Source: Budorcas taxicolor
Taxonomy: Eukaryota; Chordata; Mammalia; Artiodactyla; Bovidae
Reading direction: 5' to 3'
Length of the DNA: 64,000 nt
NCBI RefSeq assembly: GCF_023091745.1
Contig: NC_068924.1
Location: forward strand, 71,760,832-71,824,831
Below the pieces are notes generated by a model. That model saw nothing but the letters and a program-made list of their open reading frames with translations. It had not been told where the DNA came from and searched no databases. Numbering within the stretch: the stretch's first letter is position 1; each line of letters starts with the position of its first letter. This document shows, in pieces, positions 22,597 to 34,413 of this stretch. The position numbers and the translations under genes are program-made.

Positions 22597-24494
22597 CACC
22601 ACTTTTGAATTGGCTGGATAAAGGTCAGAAAGGAGTCTCTCCCCGCTGAGTCACTCCTTTAATGCAGCCTTTCTCAAAGTCCCTCACAAGAAACACTACT
22701 TGCATTTTATTTCCTGAATTTAGTCACGTGGCTGCGCCTAGCTGCTGGGGAGGTTGTATTCCAGGCCACGATTGCTACCAAGAAGGAAAGGACGGATGGG
22801 TACTGAGGAAGACAGTTAGTAGGCTCTGGCCCCTGTGTGTGTATAATGTAAGAAGGATGGGTCCCCAGGGTTGTTTTTGCATATTTCATCTTCTTTTGGT
22901 GTGGCTGTATATAATTATTTTTGTTTTAAGAAAGCACAAAAAGCAAGCAGTACTTCTAATGTGGGTGATTTGAAAGCTGGTCTTTTTTTCATTTGGTTTT
23001 CATTGCAAAGTGGTAGAAATATCACGGTGATAGTGCTTAGATGGTGTTTCCCAGAAGACCAAACAAGAGATAATCTTAGGTACTGCATTGATGAATACTT
23101 TAAAATTTTAATATTTTTCTATGTACATATTCTATACTAATATTCTGTTTATATTAATTGAAACTGGTGGTCTTTTACCATATCAGGTAATTAAGTAAAT
23201 AGTAATTCCATTTTCTATTAAATTTAATTTTTAAAAAATCAGTTTTAAGAAAGTATGAAGTGACCTTAGGAAACATTGATGTAAGCAGTGCTACACTGAT
23301 ACTTCGGAAACTAGAATAGATGGAGAATTTGCTGGATCAGTTTACACCATCTTTCTATTCCTGGTAGGAAAAGACTTCTTTTTTTGGAAAGGCAATACAC
23401 GCACATGGTTAGAAAATACTGACAGTAAGAAGAGTGAAAAATAGTAGCCTCTTTCCTGTATTTCCCCAATGTCACAGAACACTGCCCAAAGACTTTTGAT
23501 TTAACATGCGCTTTATTTAGCTTCCTAAAGTGAATGATGAAGAGTTGACTACCCAGACAATATGGAGCATCTAGTGAGATTCACACTATTATTTTATAAA
23601 ATTAAAAAAATATATTCAACTTGGGTTAAGGATTTTTTTTTCTATCCCACCATGAGCTGCTATCTCTGCTACTACTGTTGCAATATTTCTTTAGCTTTAA
23701 AGCAAAGAATATATCTTTAAAAGCAAAGACAGGACAATCCTTGTCCCTCTCCTCCCTGCCTTAAGTAGACAAATTTAATCTTTTTTTGGCATAAAGTAAA
23801 ACTTTTGAGATTGACTTAAGTTTGACAGATGACTTGGTCATGTTTGTACGTTATTTCAAGCATGTTACCTGTCATGACTTAGAGAACTAAAGAATTTGTC
23901 ATTTACTTTGATGGGGAAATTGTACTTGGTCCCCCATTGCCTGGCCATTGTGCATGACTGATTATTATAGATCTGCAGTGGTGCTTATAGAGATGACTAA
24001 GAGAGGCTCTCAGTTTCCAGTTTTATTTTTTGTTTCTTTGTGCCCATAAAAATAATTTTTATACTTTTCTATTTTTGCAGGAAAAAAAATGTACTTGTGA
24101 GGCAGTGTCTGACTTTTGTGTAACTATATAGTGCTGTATTTGGTTCTGAGAATTCTCTGAATATGGGAAAGTGGTATTGTTTATCTATCTAAAAAGATCA
24201 GAGGCTGAATTTTTAATACTTATGGAATTTAAACTCATATTCGTTTCTGCTTAATACTTAGAGCCCTAACCATGGAATGGGTGCTTTATCGAATACCTCA
24301 TATCCACAGGGGGTCTTATGCATCACTGTAGTCTCTAGTCATACAGATAATAGTTTCTAAAAGCTGTTAATTTGATTTAAATTTGATAGTTAATAGGAGA
24401 TGATAGGGAAAAAATGTTCTTGTTGGGAGCATAAAGCCAAATCTTTTTGAGAAGTGTGTTTAGTATTTATTCTCAACTTAGTCTACTTTAATAT
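22597..24494. other. Intron sequence; weak old-L1-like stretch at about 23370-23480
   Basis: 'aaaggcaatacacgcacatg...gtgaaaaatagtagcctc' resembles old antisense L1 3' UTR. Otherwise nothing was recognised. Confidence 0.35.
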
Positions 24495-25030
24495 GCTTAA
24501 GAGGGACCTTGGGGAACTTCCAGTTTCAAAATAGGCAAGTAACAGTATTTTCTAGCCTTTTATCTCTTGGAATGTGTCGGAAATTATTTAGGAGAATAAG
24601 AAACAGAAAGCACCATTTGGATGAAATGAGGGAACTTCTGAAATCCTTGATTCCCAGTCACAGAGAGTAGAGTTAGCAGATGTCTAAGAGCTCACAGATG
24701 GTCCACCACTGAGAAGCAGGCAAGTTTGCTGTGGACCCAAGAAAAGCACAGGAATTCAAAAGACAAGGATGAGGAAGGGCACTCAACCAGATGTGCTTGT
24801 GAGTCCAAAAAACTGGGCACAGAAGAGAGCAGAGGTGAGACACCAGACTGAGAACAGAGGTTAAGTGGTGAGTCTGCAGACTGACAGCTGCCCAGCTACT
24901 CAGCAGCCAGAAGACTGGAATTTGGGGAATGAAGAGATATCAGGAGTCCTGGAGAAAATACAGATGCTGTTATCTGTATTTGGAAGAGTCCTTTTCGACT
25001 CCACGTTGGATCAGTTTTTTTGACTTTAAC
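24495..25030 (+). repeat. Possible old L1 LINE 5' part
   Basis: GA-rich sequence in the style of an L1 5' region, preceding clearer L1 ORF1-like sequence at 25790. The link is inferred. Confidence 0.35.
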
Positions 25031-25034
25031 CTTT

Positions 25035-25698
25035 GCTTTTTGTTGCTGTTGTTATTATAATCATACATAATGGCCTGCCTCAGGTAACCCTGTTCCTCTG
25101 CTTGACTTAAACGGAAGTGTCTTTGTTCAGCTCACAGAGAGACAATCTGACCCAGCCCATGTGTGAAGTGAAAGTGAGTGAAGTCCCTCAGTCTTGTCTG
25201 ACTCTTTGCGACCCCGTGGACTGTAGCCCACCAGGCTCCTCTGTCCATGGGATTCTCCACGAAAGAATATTGGAGTGGGTTGCCATTGCCTTCTCCAGGG
25301 GATCTTCCCAACCCAGGGATCGAACCCAGGTCTCCTGCATTGCAGGCAGATGCTTTTACCTCTGAACCACCAGGGAAGCCCCACTCTGTGAATGGCTGCA
25401 AAAACAAGAAATTGACACCCTCCCACTGCCCCGCCCCCCACCTCCCACCACTGGCCATTCCAGGAGGTATTTGCAAGATTAATAGCCTTTTTACTTTACT
25501 TCCTTACCTCCTCCCATTCTCTGTTCAGTAAAAGAATCTGGCATCCAGATCCCACAAGATGGTTATTTTGAGACATTTGTCTGCCATCTTCTCGGTCTGC
25601 TGACTTTCTGAATAAAGTCGTATTCCTTCCCTCAACACCTGTCTGTAGACTTTTTGGCCTGTCATGTGGCAAGCAGAGCAAGCCTGGACTCAATAACA
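25035..25698 (+). repeat. BTLTR1-like endogenous retrovirus LTR with Bov-tA insertion
   Basis: A ruminant LTR in pieces: 'aatcatacataatggcctgc', 'tcacagagagacaatctgac', then after the SINE 'ggctgcaaaaacaagaaatt', 'caggaggtatttgcaagatt' and 'gccatcttctcggtctgctg'. A polyadenylation signal AATAAA is at 25611-25616. The R/U5-like end '...ggactcaataaca' closes at about 25698. No adjoining gag, pol or env was seen, so it appears to be a solo LTR. The family name is from memory. Confidence 0.65.
25171..25381 (-). repeat. Bov-tA SINE inside the LTR
   Basis: Full antisense Bov-tA, ending 'ctgaaccaccagggaagccc'. Confidence 0.95.
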
Positions 25699-25789
25699 AT
25701 ACTGACTTGTGGATCCCCTAAACAAAGAGCTCGTTTGCCCAGTGATTACCCTGTAGTGAGGGCCCCAATATAGTCACTCCACCCATCCA

Positions 25790-26284
25790 TGCACCCTCAT
25801 TGCTGTGTTATTGTCTCCAAGATGAGACAAACCAAAACAATCAAAAATAACTTAGAGGAGACAGAATAAAAGAGTAGAAGAAAGTATAAATATATAAACA
25901 AAGTCTAATTAATGTCCTGAGAGATAAGATAATGAATGTATAGTAGGAACAACCCGCTGCTTTAAAAAGAGAGCAATCAGAATGAGAAGAGCTCTTCAGT
26001 ATTAAAAAATTGACAACCTAATTTTAAAAGTCAATACAAAATTTGGAAGATAAAAGTTGAAGAGATTTCCAGGAAAGTAAATAAGAAGAAAAGTAAAATT
26101 AATAAAGAAACTGTTATGTCCAAACTCTGGTTAAAGGAAATTCTAGACAATGTGAGGAAGAAATGATCAAATAATTAATATTTAATACATAGGAAAATTG
26201 CCAGAATTGAAGCCCATGAATATGGAGTCCCATCAGTGCCTAGCACCAGTGAATGGAGAAGCACCCACTTCAAGTTCTATCACC
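25790..26284 (+). repeat. Old L1 LINE, ORF1-like region
   Basis: 'ggaagataaaagttgaagag' then 'atttccaggaaagtaaataa' and later 'ggaaaattgccagaattgaa...gtcccatcagtgcctagcac' follow the layout of old L1 ORF1 coding sequence. There are many stops. Confidence 0.55.
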
Positions 26285-27265
26285 ATCAGTTCAGTTCAGT
26301 TGCTCAGTCGTGTCTGACTCTTTGCGACCCCATGAATCACAGCACGCCAGGCCTCCCTGTCCATCACCAACTCCCAGAGTTCACTCAGACTTACTTCCAT
26401 CGAGTCAGTGATGCCATCCAGCCATCTCATCCTGTCGTCCCCTTTTCCTCCTGCCTCCCAATCCCTCCTAGCATCAGAGTCTTTTCCAATGAGTCAACTC
26501 TTCGCATGAGGTGGCCAAAGTACTGGAGTTTCAGCTTTAGCATCATTCCTTCCAAAGAAATCCCAGGGCTGATCCCCTTCAGAATGGACTGGTTGGATCT
26601 CCGTGCAGTCCAAGGGACTCTCAAGAGTCTTCTCCAACACCAACAGTTCAAAAGCATCAATTCTTTGGCGCTCAACTTTCTTCACAGTCCAACTCCCATA
26701 TCCATACATGACCACTGGAAAAACCGTAGCCTTGACTAGATGGACCTTTGTTGGCAAAGTAATGTCTCTGCTTTTCAATATGCTGTCTAGGTTGGTCATA
26801 ACTTTTCTTCCAAGGAGTAAGCGTCTTTTAATTTCATGGCTGCAATCACCATCTGCAGTGATTTTGGAGCCCCCAAAAATAAAGTCTGACAGTCTCCACT
26901 GTTCCCCATCTATTTCCCGTGAAGTGATGGGACCGGATGCCATGATCTTTGTTTTCTGAATGTTGAGCTTTAAGCCAAATTTTTCACTCTCCTCTTTGAC
27001 TTTCATCAAGAGGCTTTTTAGTTCCTCTTCTCTTTCTGCCATAAGGGTGGTGTCATCTGCATATCTGAGTTTATTGATATTTATCCTGGCAATCTTGATT
27101 GCAGCTTGTGTTTCTTCCAGCCCAGGGTTTCTCATGATGTACTCTGCATAGAAGTTAAATAAGCAGGGTGACAATATACAGCCTTGATGTACTCCTTTTC
27201 CTATTTGGAACCAGTCTGTTGTTCATGTCCAGTTTGAACTATTGCTTCCTGACCTGCATACAGGT
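26285..27265 (-). mobile_element. BovB LINE 3' third
   Basis: Antisense BovB from its 3' end ('cagttcagttcagttgctca') back into the RT palm at about 27260, where it is truncated. Confidence 0.95.
26494..27174 (-). pseudogene. BovB reverse-transcriptase remnant, 226 codons open
   Basis: The open frame covers the RT palm and the C-terminal region of the RTE polyprotein. Near residues 38-41 it retains the catalytic YADD (context KLRYADDTTLM). Further blocks are KLNIQKTKIMASGP, GDCSHEIKRR and VVMYGYGSW. The usual CES before W has become GYGS, and the frame shifts near FELLVLEKTLESP. The endonuclease and the first RT motifs are missing, so it cannot encode a working enzyme. Its neighbours are an old L1 upstream and an unclassified repeat beyond 27430. 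Confidence 0.88.
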
Positions 27266-27434
27266 TTCTCAAGAGTCCTAAAGATGAAGTAACGATCCTA
27301 AAAGCCCCGGTGACAAAAAAGCAAATTGTAACTAGAATGGTGAAACATTCTTTTTAAGCAATACTGGTGCAGTGGAGGGTTGTTTTAATTTTTTGTTGAA
27401 AACTTTCTCTTGTTTCGAATTCTAGTGTAGAGTT

Positions 27435-27900
27435 AAAAAAAAATGCACAACCAAAAATTTGAGAATTATGTTTTATTTGGCAGCCATACTGAGGGCTTAA
27501 GCCCAGGAAACAGCCTTTTAGCTCTGAGTGACAGCTCCAAAGAGTCAACCACTCTTAGCTCTGAGTGACTGTTCCAAAAAGGTAAGGGAGGAGCCAGGAT
27601 GTATGAGTTTTTGCAATTTAATTAAAGAAAAGCAGACTTCTCAAGTTAATGAATTTAGTGCTTTTTCATGTATGTGAAGATGCCAGAGTCTTGGTTTACT
27701 GAAGCCGTTCCTTTGATATGCACCGTAACAGGCCAGTATCCTGATTTTCTCCATCCTGAATCCCCTGAGGGTGCACAGTTGGGGGCAGCTGATGGCCTGA
27801 TGACCTCAGCATCCTTTGTTTACTGATGGCAGGCAGCATTCTTTGTTCATACTAGTTAAACTACTACAAGTGAAGTTAGAATATAGACTATATTTTTAAA
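27435..27900. repeat. Probable unclassified ruminant interspersed repeat or LTR
   Basis: Strings such as 'gttttatttggcagccatac', 'agcccaggaaacagcctttt' and 'ctgagggtgcacagttgggg' recur in bovid DNA as I remember it. I cannot name the family. An internal near-repeat 'agctctgagtgac' occurs at about 27520 and 27557. Confidence 0.35.
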
Positions 27901-28179
27901 GATACAAAAGATAAAAAAAAATTGCCTTTTAAACTGTCACATGAAGAGATGTGATAACTAAATTTAAAATTCTGGATGGCATCCTAGAACAGAAGGACAC
28001 TCAGTAACAAGACTGCCTGAAAAAAATATGAAGTTTAGTTAATAATAATGTATCATTATTGGTCCATTAATTGTGACAAATTTTCCATAATAATGTAAAA
28101 TGTTAGTAATAAGAAGAACTAGCTTGGAGTTTGAGGAACACTCTGTATTATCTTCACATTTTTTTGTTTTTGGATAAGT

Positions 28180-28412
28180 CATACTTTAGCCACCTGATGC
28201 AAAGAGCTGACTCATTGGAAAAGACCCTGATGCTGGGAAAAATAGAAGGCAGGAGGAGAGGGGATGACAGAGGACGAGACGGTTGGATGGTATCACCAAC
28301 CCAGTGGACATGACTTTGAGCAAGCTCCGGGAGACGGTGAAGGACAGGGAAGCCTGGCGTGCTGCAGTCCATGGGGTCGCAAAGAGTTGGACAACAGTGA
28401 CTGAACAACCAA
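28180..28412 (+). mobile_element. BovB LINE 3' end
   Basis: 'tttagccacctgatgcaaag' to 'acagtgactgaacaacc'. Confidence 0.92.
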
Positions 28413-28889
28413 AGCTACTTTAAAATTTAATAATTACTTCTCAAAATGTTTACAAAATGTATCTAAATGCCTCCTTGTTTGGCAACTTGGATGTGCTCCA
28501 TAATGAGGGACTAGAACAAGATCTAAAAGAACAAGAGCTTCAACCCAGGAGAGAGAGTCCGAGAGAATTCCCTAAGATTAGGTTCTAGAACCATAGCTGT
28601 GCCCACAGAGCATCTATTCCAGGTTGGAACAGGATGAAAGTTGGAGTGCTCTGTGAAGGTGATCTTTAAGGGAAAGAAAACCAAAAAAAAAGAAGCATGG
28701 AACAAATTGATGGGGTTGATTGTGTGGAAAAATATACTGAGAAGCCTTTAGAGATTGGGGCAACATTGAAAAGGAAAGCTAAGCAAATGCAAGAAAAAGG
28801 CCATTTTAACTCCAGGAGAAGAAAAACGTTGATTAGGAAAGAAAATGTAATTCTGATATGCAGTTTGGTTCACTAGTGGATGATAAATT
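28413..28889. other. Intron sequence with no recognised feature
   Basis: Nothing was recognised. Confidence 0.5.
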
Positions 28890-29250
28890 TTTCTAGCCAC
28901 AGTAATTGTTGAATAATAAAGGATTTGACAGACTTTGTTCCTGCTCTCCGGGAGGGAGTATCTACATCCTTGGAGTTTCCTAAGTGATAGGGATGTCTTT
29001 GTTAATCATGGTGGGCTCTGATAATGTATGCCCGTGAGATCGCTCATGGTGGGACTGTATGGAGAGCTTCAAGATGGGGACTGGTCCTGATGGAAACACC
29101 AACCTCAGGATTAGAAGATTGACACCTTGAATGGGATACCAGCTGAACCTTCCATCCCCTACGGAGGGATGAGGAGGCTCGAGTCTGAGTTCAGTCCTGT
29201 GGCCAGTGATTCAATCAACCACACCTTCGTAATGAAACCCAATGAGAATT

Positions 29251-29672
29251 CCATATTCCCATGATGCTCTCTTCTCCTCAAGAAAAAGTAACCACTCCTA
29301 TGGATTTATTCTCCATTCATACTGGATCACACTTGGGGAAGGAAATGTGACCCAGAAGGAAACAGCGGCTCACACTCCAGTATTGTTGCCTGGAGACTCC
29401 CATGGACAGGGGGACTGGTGAACTATAGTCCACAGGGTCACAAAGAGTTGGACATGACTGAAGTGTCTTAGCACTGGATCACAAGCTAGTACATCAGCTA
29501 TTTTACTTGCTTTTAAAAATATATCAGTATTTCTAAAAGTCTGTGCAGTAGGGCTTGATTTCCTTCATCTACCAAAAAGCAGCTGCGTTGTGTAAAAGTC
29601 CCAGAGGCAATGCTGCTGTGTAAAATGATTTAAGTAACATTAAGCCCTTCTTGCAAAAATCATCTTGCAGTT
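29251..29672 (+). repeat. Inverted duplication, copy A (partner 60020-60443)
   Basis: 422 bp that reappears as its reverse complement at 60020-60443. By eye there are about 17 substitutions plus a 1-bp and a 3-bp gap in the central 400 bp (roughly 95% identity); the first 30 bp are more diverged. Both copies hold the same 5'-damaged Bov-tA with the same private changes. Confidence 0.93.
29332..29472 (+). repeat. Bov-tA SINE within inverted duplication copy A
   Basis: Flanked by an exact 11-bp duplication actggatcaca (29321-29331 and 29473-29483). The internal stretch 'acccagaaggaaacagcggc' is foreign to Bov-tA. Confidence 0.88.
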
Positions 29673-30078
29673 CCTAGTGAATGAACACACTGATGTTCTG
29701 GGGTGGGGCTGGAGGAGTGACCTCCCCTTATTCAGAGAGGTCCTGGAAGCTCTACATTGGGGACCCCCCTACACCTTGTCCTCTGTGGCTGTTCACTTGG
29801 TTGGTCCTGATTTTCATCCTTCACTATAAAGCTGTAGTCATGAATTGTCTTAAGTTATCCTGAGTTCTGTGAGTCATCCTAGTGAATTCTTGAACCTGAG
29901 AAATTGTGAGAACCTGAACATTGTAACCAACTAGTCACAAGCGTGGGTGACCTAGGGACACCTAAACTTGTGGCTGGTGCCTGCTCGTGGACAGTTTCGC
30001 TGTCTTTAACCTGTAGGATCTACACTCACTCTTGGCTAATATCAGAATTGAGTTACAGTATTATAATAATTAATGACT

Positions 30079-30983
30079 AACTGTTTGCAGAATCTTGTGA
30101 TATAACTTCATTGGAAGGATGGGGAAATTTTAAGGGGTCAAGATTGTCTTCAACCCGAATGAGTCAAGTAATATAAAAATAAATGAATCAGGGAATTAGA
30201 GTATAACAGGATTTAGAACATGTAAAGACAAGGAGATGCAATTAAAAGCAGTGAAAATTGTTGTTTACGGGGATGGAGTAGGAAGGTGCAGAAGGATACA
30301 GAAAAAAATCCCCCCCCCTTTTTTTTTTTGGTCCAAAACCTCTTGAAACTGTTTTCTTTTTCAAGCTAAGTTATGTATTTCCTAGATTTAAGTAAAATCA
30401 CTTTAAAAAGAAGGGAGCCTGACTTGTAGGCTGTCAGTAGTTCATCAGGAAATGGACATTTGTGACGTGTGTATGTAGAGGAGGTATTTAGGGGGATGTT
30501 TTCAGGAATGGTACCTAAAAGTGAGTAAGCAAAGGAAGCAGGGTAGGGCAGAGGGAGAAGTCAGACTGATGCTGGAGTCACACGAGCCCCATGGGATGGC
30601 CCCATGGGATGGCCCGTCGGAGATCTCTAAGTGAGGTAAGGGAGCTGGATCTTTGTGTGGACCGGTAATTAGGCATGTATTACCCAGGGGAGGGCTGTAA
30701 CCTTGGGCAAGGCAGCTCCCTTTGACTGAGGATCATTCCTGGGAGATGCTGTCTTGTGCGCTGAGAGCAGATAACACTACTGGTGAGAGGATTGCCTGAA
30801 GACCTCTGTACTGGAAGCGAGGATGAGGTTGGTACTCTTAACGGTACCTGATGCCCACTACAAACTCCAGAAACTGGAGAGTCTGATAAAGTTTTGATGG
30901 CCATCAGACAAATTTTATAATCTCTAGTCCTGACATATTCTAGGCTTTGCAGGATTATTTTTAAAGTGTGGTATGCTAGTTGA
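30079..30983. other. Intron sequence; homopolymer junction at 30302-30329
   Basis: Contains A7-T-C9-T11, and a short tandem copy 'ccccatgggatgg' at about 30586-30614. Nothing else was recognised. Confidence 0.5.
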
Positions 30984-31202
30984 GGGCTTCCCAGGTGGTG
31001 CTAATGGTAAAGAACCTGCCTGCCAATGCAGGAGACTTAAGAGACATGGGTTTCATCCCTGGGTCGGGAAGATCCCATGGAAAAGGGAATGTCAACCCAT
31101 TCCAGTATTCTTGCCTGGAGAATTCCATGGACAGAGGAGTCTGGTGGGCTACATACAGTCCATGGGGTCACAGAGAGTTGGGCACAACTGAAGTGATTTA
31201 CC
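30984..31202 (+). repeat. Bov-tA SINE
   Basis: Complete head 'gggcttcccaggtggtgcta' and body ending 'gcacaactgaagtgatt'. Confidence 0.94.
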
Positions 31203-31241
31203 TGAATGTATGCTGGTTGAGGTCAGCCTGGAGTTCACAGT

Positions 31242-31244
<3 letters not shown>

Positions 31245-31289
<45 letters not shown>
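31245..31289. repeat. (CA)n microsatellite, about 22 units
   Basis: Uninterrupted CA run. Confidence 0.98.
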
Positions 31290-31290
<1 letters not shown>

Positions 31291-31674
31291 AGAGTCATCT
31301 GTATTCTTTTGAAATACGTATATTACAACCAGAAATTCTAGATGCATTAGTTGTGATGAATTTATTGTCATTTATTTATTGAGCTTTTTCATATTAAGGG
31401 ATTTAAAAACACCAAATCTGAGAAAGTCTGATGCGGCCATTGATTCAGTGCTATAATCATGTATAGGATTTGCTTGCTCCACAATTGCTGAGCATAAACA
31501 GAATAATCCAGGTACCAAAGGCTCTGTGAATAGACAGGTTGAGTGGCAGACAGATTAGGAGAGTATAAGGTATTGTGCTTGTATCAGGAAGAAGTTTGAG
31601 AAAGCAGGTTCTCAGGGAAATCGTCTCAGTCTTGTTTTGTAGTTTGTAAGAGCAGCTAACTGTGAGCGTCACTG

Positions 31675-31960
31675 GTGCATTCAGCAAGTGTCTACTGAGC
31701 ACCCACCTTGTGCACCTCACACAGCAAGGAGCCTAGAATCCAGCAGAAGAATTAAGACGTGTGAGCAAATGCATTTCAAAGTAGAGAGTGGTAAGTGCTG
31801 CAAGAGAAGCGCATGTAAAGATGTGGAAGAGAGAAAGGACTCGTTTGAAGTGATGTCAACAGTGGAGTTAGTTGGTGGAGTCTGAACAAGCTATGAAGAA
31901 AGAGGCATGGAGATGAGGTTCTGGGGATCTGGAAGAGAGCAGAAAAGTTTATCACAGAGA
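31675..31960 (-). repeat. L2 LINE 3' part (antisense)
   Basis: Starts with 'cattcagcaagtgtctactg' then 'agcacccaccttgtgc', the antisense of the L2 3' end. 'gagtggtaagtgctgcaaga' follows as expected. Confidence 0.6.
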
Positions 31961-32427
31961 AAAGGAAAAGGAGAGAATTGGAAACAATTAGAAAATGTTT
32001 ATCCTTCTTGTGTGAAACCTTAGTGCATCAGTGACAGGAATACAGTGTAAAATTTGGGTCCCCTTACTTCCAAAATACTCAGAAGATGAAAAGTTACAGA
32101 AATGTGCAACAGAGTTGATAATGAGGTTGGAGGTACTTTCATATGATACTTAATTTCCTATAGGTGGATTCCACTACAAATGTTTAAATGCATGAGTTAA
32201 TAATGTTTCTTGTAAGCAAAATCACAATCATAAAAACACATGAGTTACCTTTGAGAGGTATCAGAGAACCAATTTATTTTGAAAACTGGTAAGTAAAGGA
32301 AAAAAATCCAACATTTATCTTGTGCTTCTGTGCAAATTCTGTATCATTTGTTATCAAATAACTGATAAGGAGTTGTTTCACTATGGAAATATTCCAGCTA
32401 ATAAATTAAGATGGGAAGACAGAATTC
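31961..32427. other. Intron sequence with no recognised feature
   Basis: AT-rich. Nothing was recognised. Confidence 0.5.
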
Positions 32428-32987
32428 AAGTATCAGTTGAATTCAGTTCGGTCACTAAGTCGTGACTGACTCTTTGCAACCCCATGGACTGCAGCATGCC
32501 AGGCTTCCCTGTCCATCACCCTGTCCAACTCCTGAACCTTACTCAAACTCACATCCATCAAGTCAGTGTTGCCATCCAACCATTTCATCCTCTTTGTCCC
32601 CTTCTCCTGTCTTCAATCTTTCCCAGCATCGGGGTGTTTTCAAGTCAGTTCTTCATATCAGGGGACCAAACTATTGGAGTTTCAGCTTCAGCATCAGTCC
32701 TTCCAGTGAATATTCATGGACCGATTTCCTTTAGGTTTGACTGGTTGGATCTCCTTGCAGTCTAAGGGACTCTCAAGTCTTCTCTAACACTACAGCTCAA
32801 AAGTATTATTTCTTCAGCTCTCAGCTATCTTTACGGTTCAACTCTCACATCCATACACAACTACTGGAAAAACCATACCTTTGACTAGACGGACCTTTGT
32901 TGGCAAAGTAGTGTCTCTGCTTTTTAATAAGCTGTCTAAGTTGGTCATAGCTTTTCCAAGGAGCAAGCATCTTTTAATTTCATGGCT

Positions 32988-34160
32988 TCAGTAACCATCT
33001 GCAGTGATTTTGGAGCCCCCCAAAATAAAGTCTCTCACTGTTTCCATTGTTTCCCCATCTATTTCCCATGAAGTGATGGGACTGGATGACATGATCTTAG
33101 TTTTCTGAATGTTGAGTTTTAAGTCAACTTTTTCACTCTCCTCTTTCACTTTCATCAAGAGGCTCTTTAGTTCTTCTTTGCTTTCTGACATAAGGGTGGT
33201 GTCATCTGCATATCTGAGGTTATTGATATTTCTTCTGGCAGTCTTGATTCTGGTTTGTGCTTCATCCAGCCCAGCATTTCTCATGATGTACTCTGCATAG
33301 AAGTTAAATAAGCAGGGTGACAATATACAGCCTTGACGTACTCCTTTTCATATTTGGAACCAGTCTGTTGTTCCATGTCCAGTTCTAACTGTTGCTTCCT
33401 GACCTGCATACAGATTTCCCAGGAGACAGGTCAGGAGGTCTGGTATTCCCATCTCTTGAAGGATTTTCCACAGTTTGTTATGATCCACACAGTCAAAGGC
33501 TTTGGCGTAGTCAATAAAGCAGAAGTAGATGTTTTTCTGGAACTCTCTTGCTTTTTCCATGATCCAGCGGATGTTGGCAATTTGATCTCTGGTTCCTCTG
33601 CCTTTTCTAAATCCAGCTTGAACATCTGGAATTTCACGGTTCACGTACTGCTGAAGCCTGGCTTGGAGAATTTTGAGCATTACTTTACTAGCATGTGAGA
33701 TGAGTGCAATTGTGCGGTAGTTTGAGCATTCTTTGGCATTGCCTTTCTTTGGGATTGGAATGAAAACTGACCTTTTCCAGTCCTGTGGCCACTGCTGAGT
33801 TTTCCAAATTTGCTGGCATATTGAGTGCAGCACTTTCACAGCATCATCTTTCAGGATTTGAAACAGCTCCACTGGAGTTCCATCACCTCCACTAGCTTTG
33901 TTCCTAGTGATGCTTCCTAAGGCCCACTTGACTTCCCATTCCAGGATGTCTGGCTCTAGATGAGTGATCACACCATCGTGATTATCTGGGTCATGAAGAT
34001 CTTTTTTGTACAGTTCTTCTGTGTATTCTTGCCACTTCTTCTTAATATCTTCTGCTTCTGTTAGGTCCATACCATTTCTGTCCTTTATTGAGCCCATCTT
34101 TGCATGAAATGTTCCCTTGGTATCTCTAATTTTCTTGAAGAGATCTCTACTCTTTCCCAT
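32988..34160 (-). pseudogene. BovB reverse-transcriptase remnant of the full-length copy
   Basis: Two antisense open stretches in the same frame, 33348-34160 (270 codons) and 32988-33323 (111 codons). They are separated by 24 bases containing a TGA that stands where the family has the GGA (glycine) of the I-G-K-G-V block. The first shows the linker before RT (DPDNHDGVITHLEP), RT motifs QDWKRSVFIPIPKKG, AGFRKGRGTRDQI, CFIDYAKAFDCVD and GQEATVRTG. The second carries LRYADDTTLM with catalytic YADD, then KLNIQKTKIM. The RT fingers and palm are therefore almost uninterrupted, but one nonsense codon and later frameshifts kill the product. Confidence 0.92.
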
Positions 34161-34413
34161 TCTGTTGTTTTCCTCTATTTCTTTGCATTGATCGTTGAGG
34201 AGGCTTTCTTATCTCTCCTTACTATTTTTTGGGAGTCTGCATTCAAATGGATATATCTTTCCTTTTCTGCTTTGCCTTTAGCTTCTCTTCTTTTCTCAGC
34301 TGTTTGTAAGGCCTCCTCCGACAACCATTTTGCCTTTTTGCATTTTTTTTTTTTGGAGGATGGTCTTGATCACTGCCTCCTGTACAGTGTCACAAACCTC
34401 CGTCCATAGTTCT

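Larger units (their letters stand above)
28890..30078 (+). repeat. Ancient ERV-type LTR split by the 29251-29672 segment
   Basis: Left part: 'gagatcgctcatggtgggac', 'tcctgtggccagtgattcaa', 'cgtaatgaaacccaatgag'. Right part: 'tatcctgagttctgtgagtc' and 'ctttaacctgtaggatctac'. The two parts read as one old mammalian LTR if 29251-about 29675 is removed. The family is unassigned. Confidence 0.5.

Noticed and set aside
25790..26284. Purine-rich tract that might be an exon cluster
   Set aside because: It follows old L1 ORF1 sequence with many stops.
26494..27174. Possible active reverse transcriptase (226 codons, YADD)
   Set aside because: The frame lacks the endonuclease and the first RT motifs, shifts near its end and is 5'-truncated.
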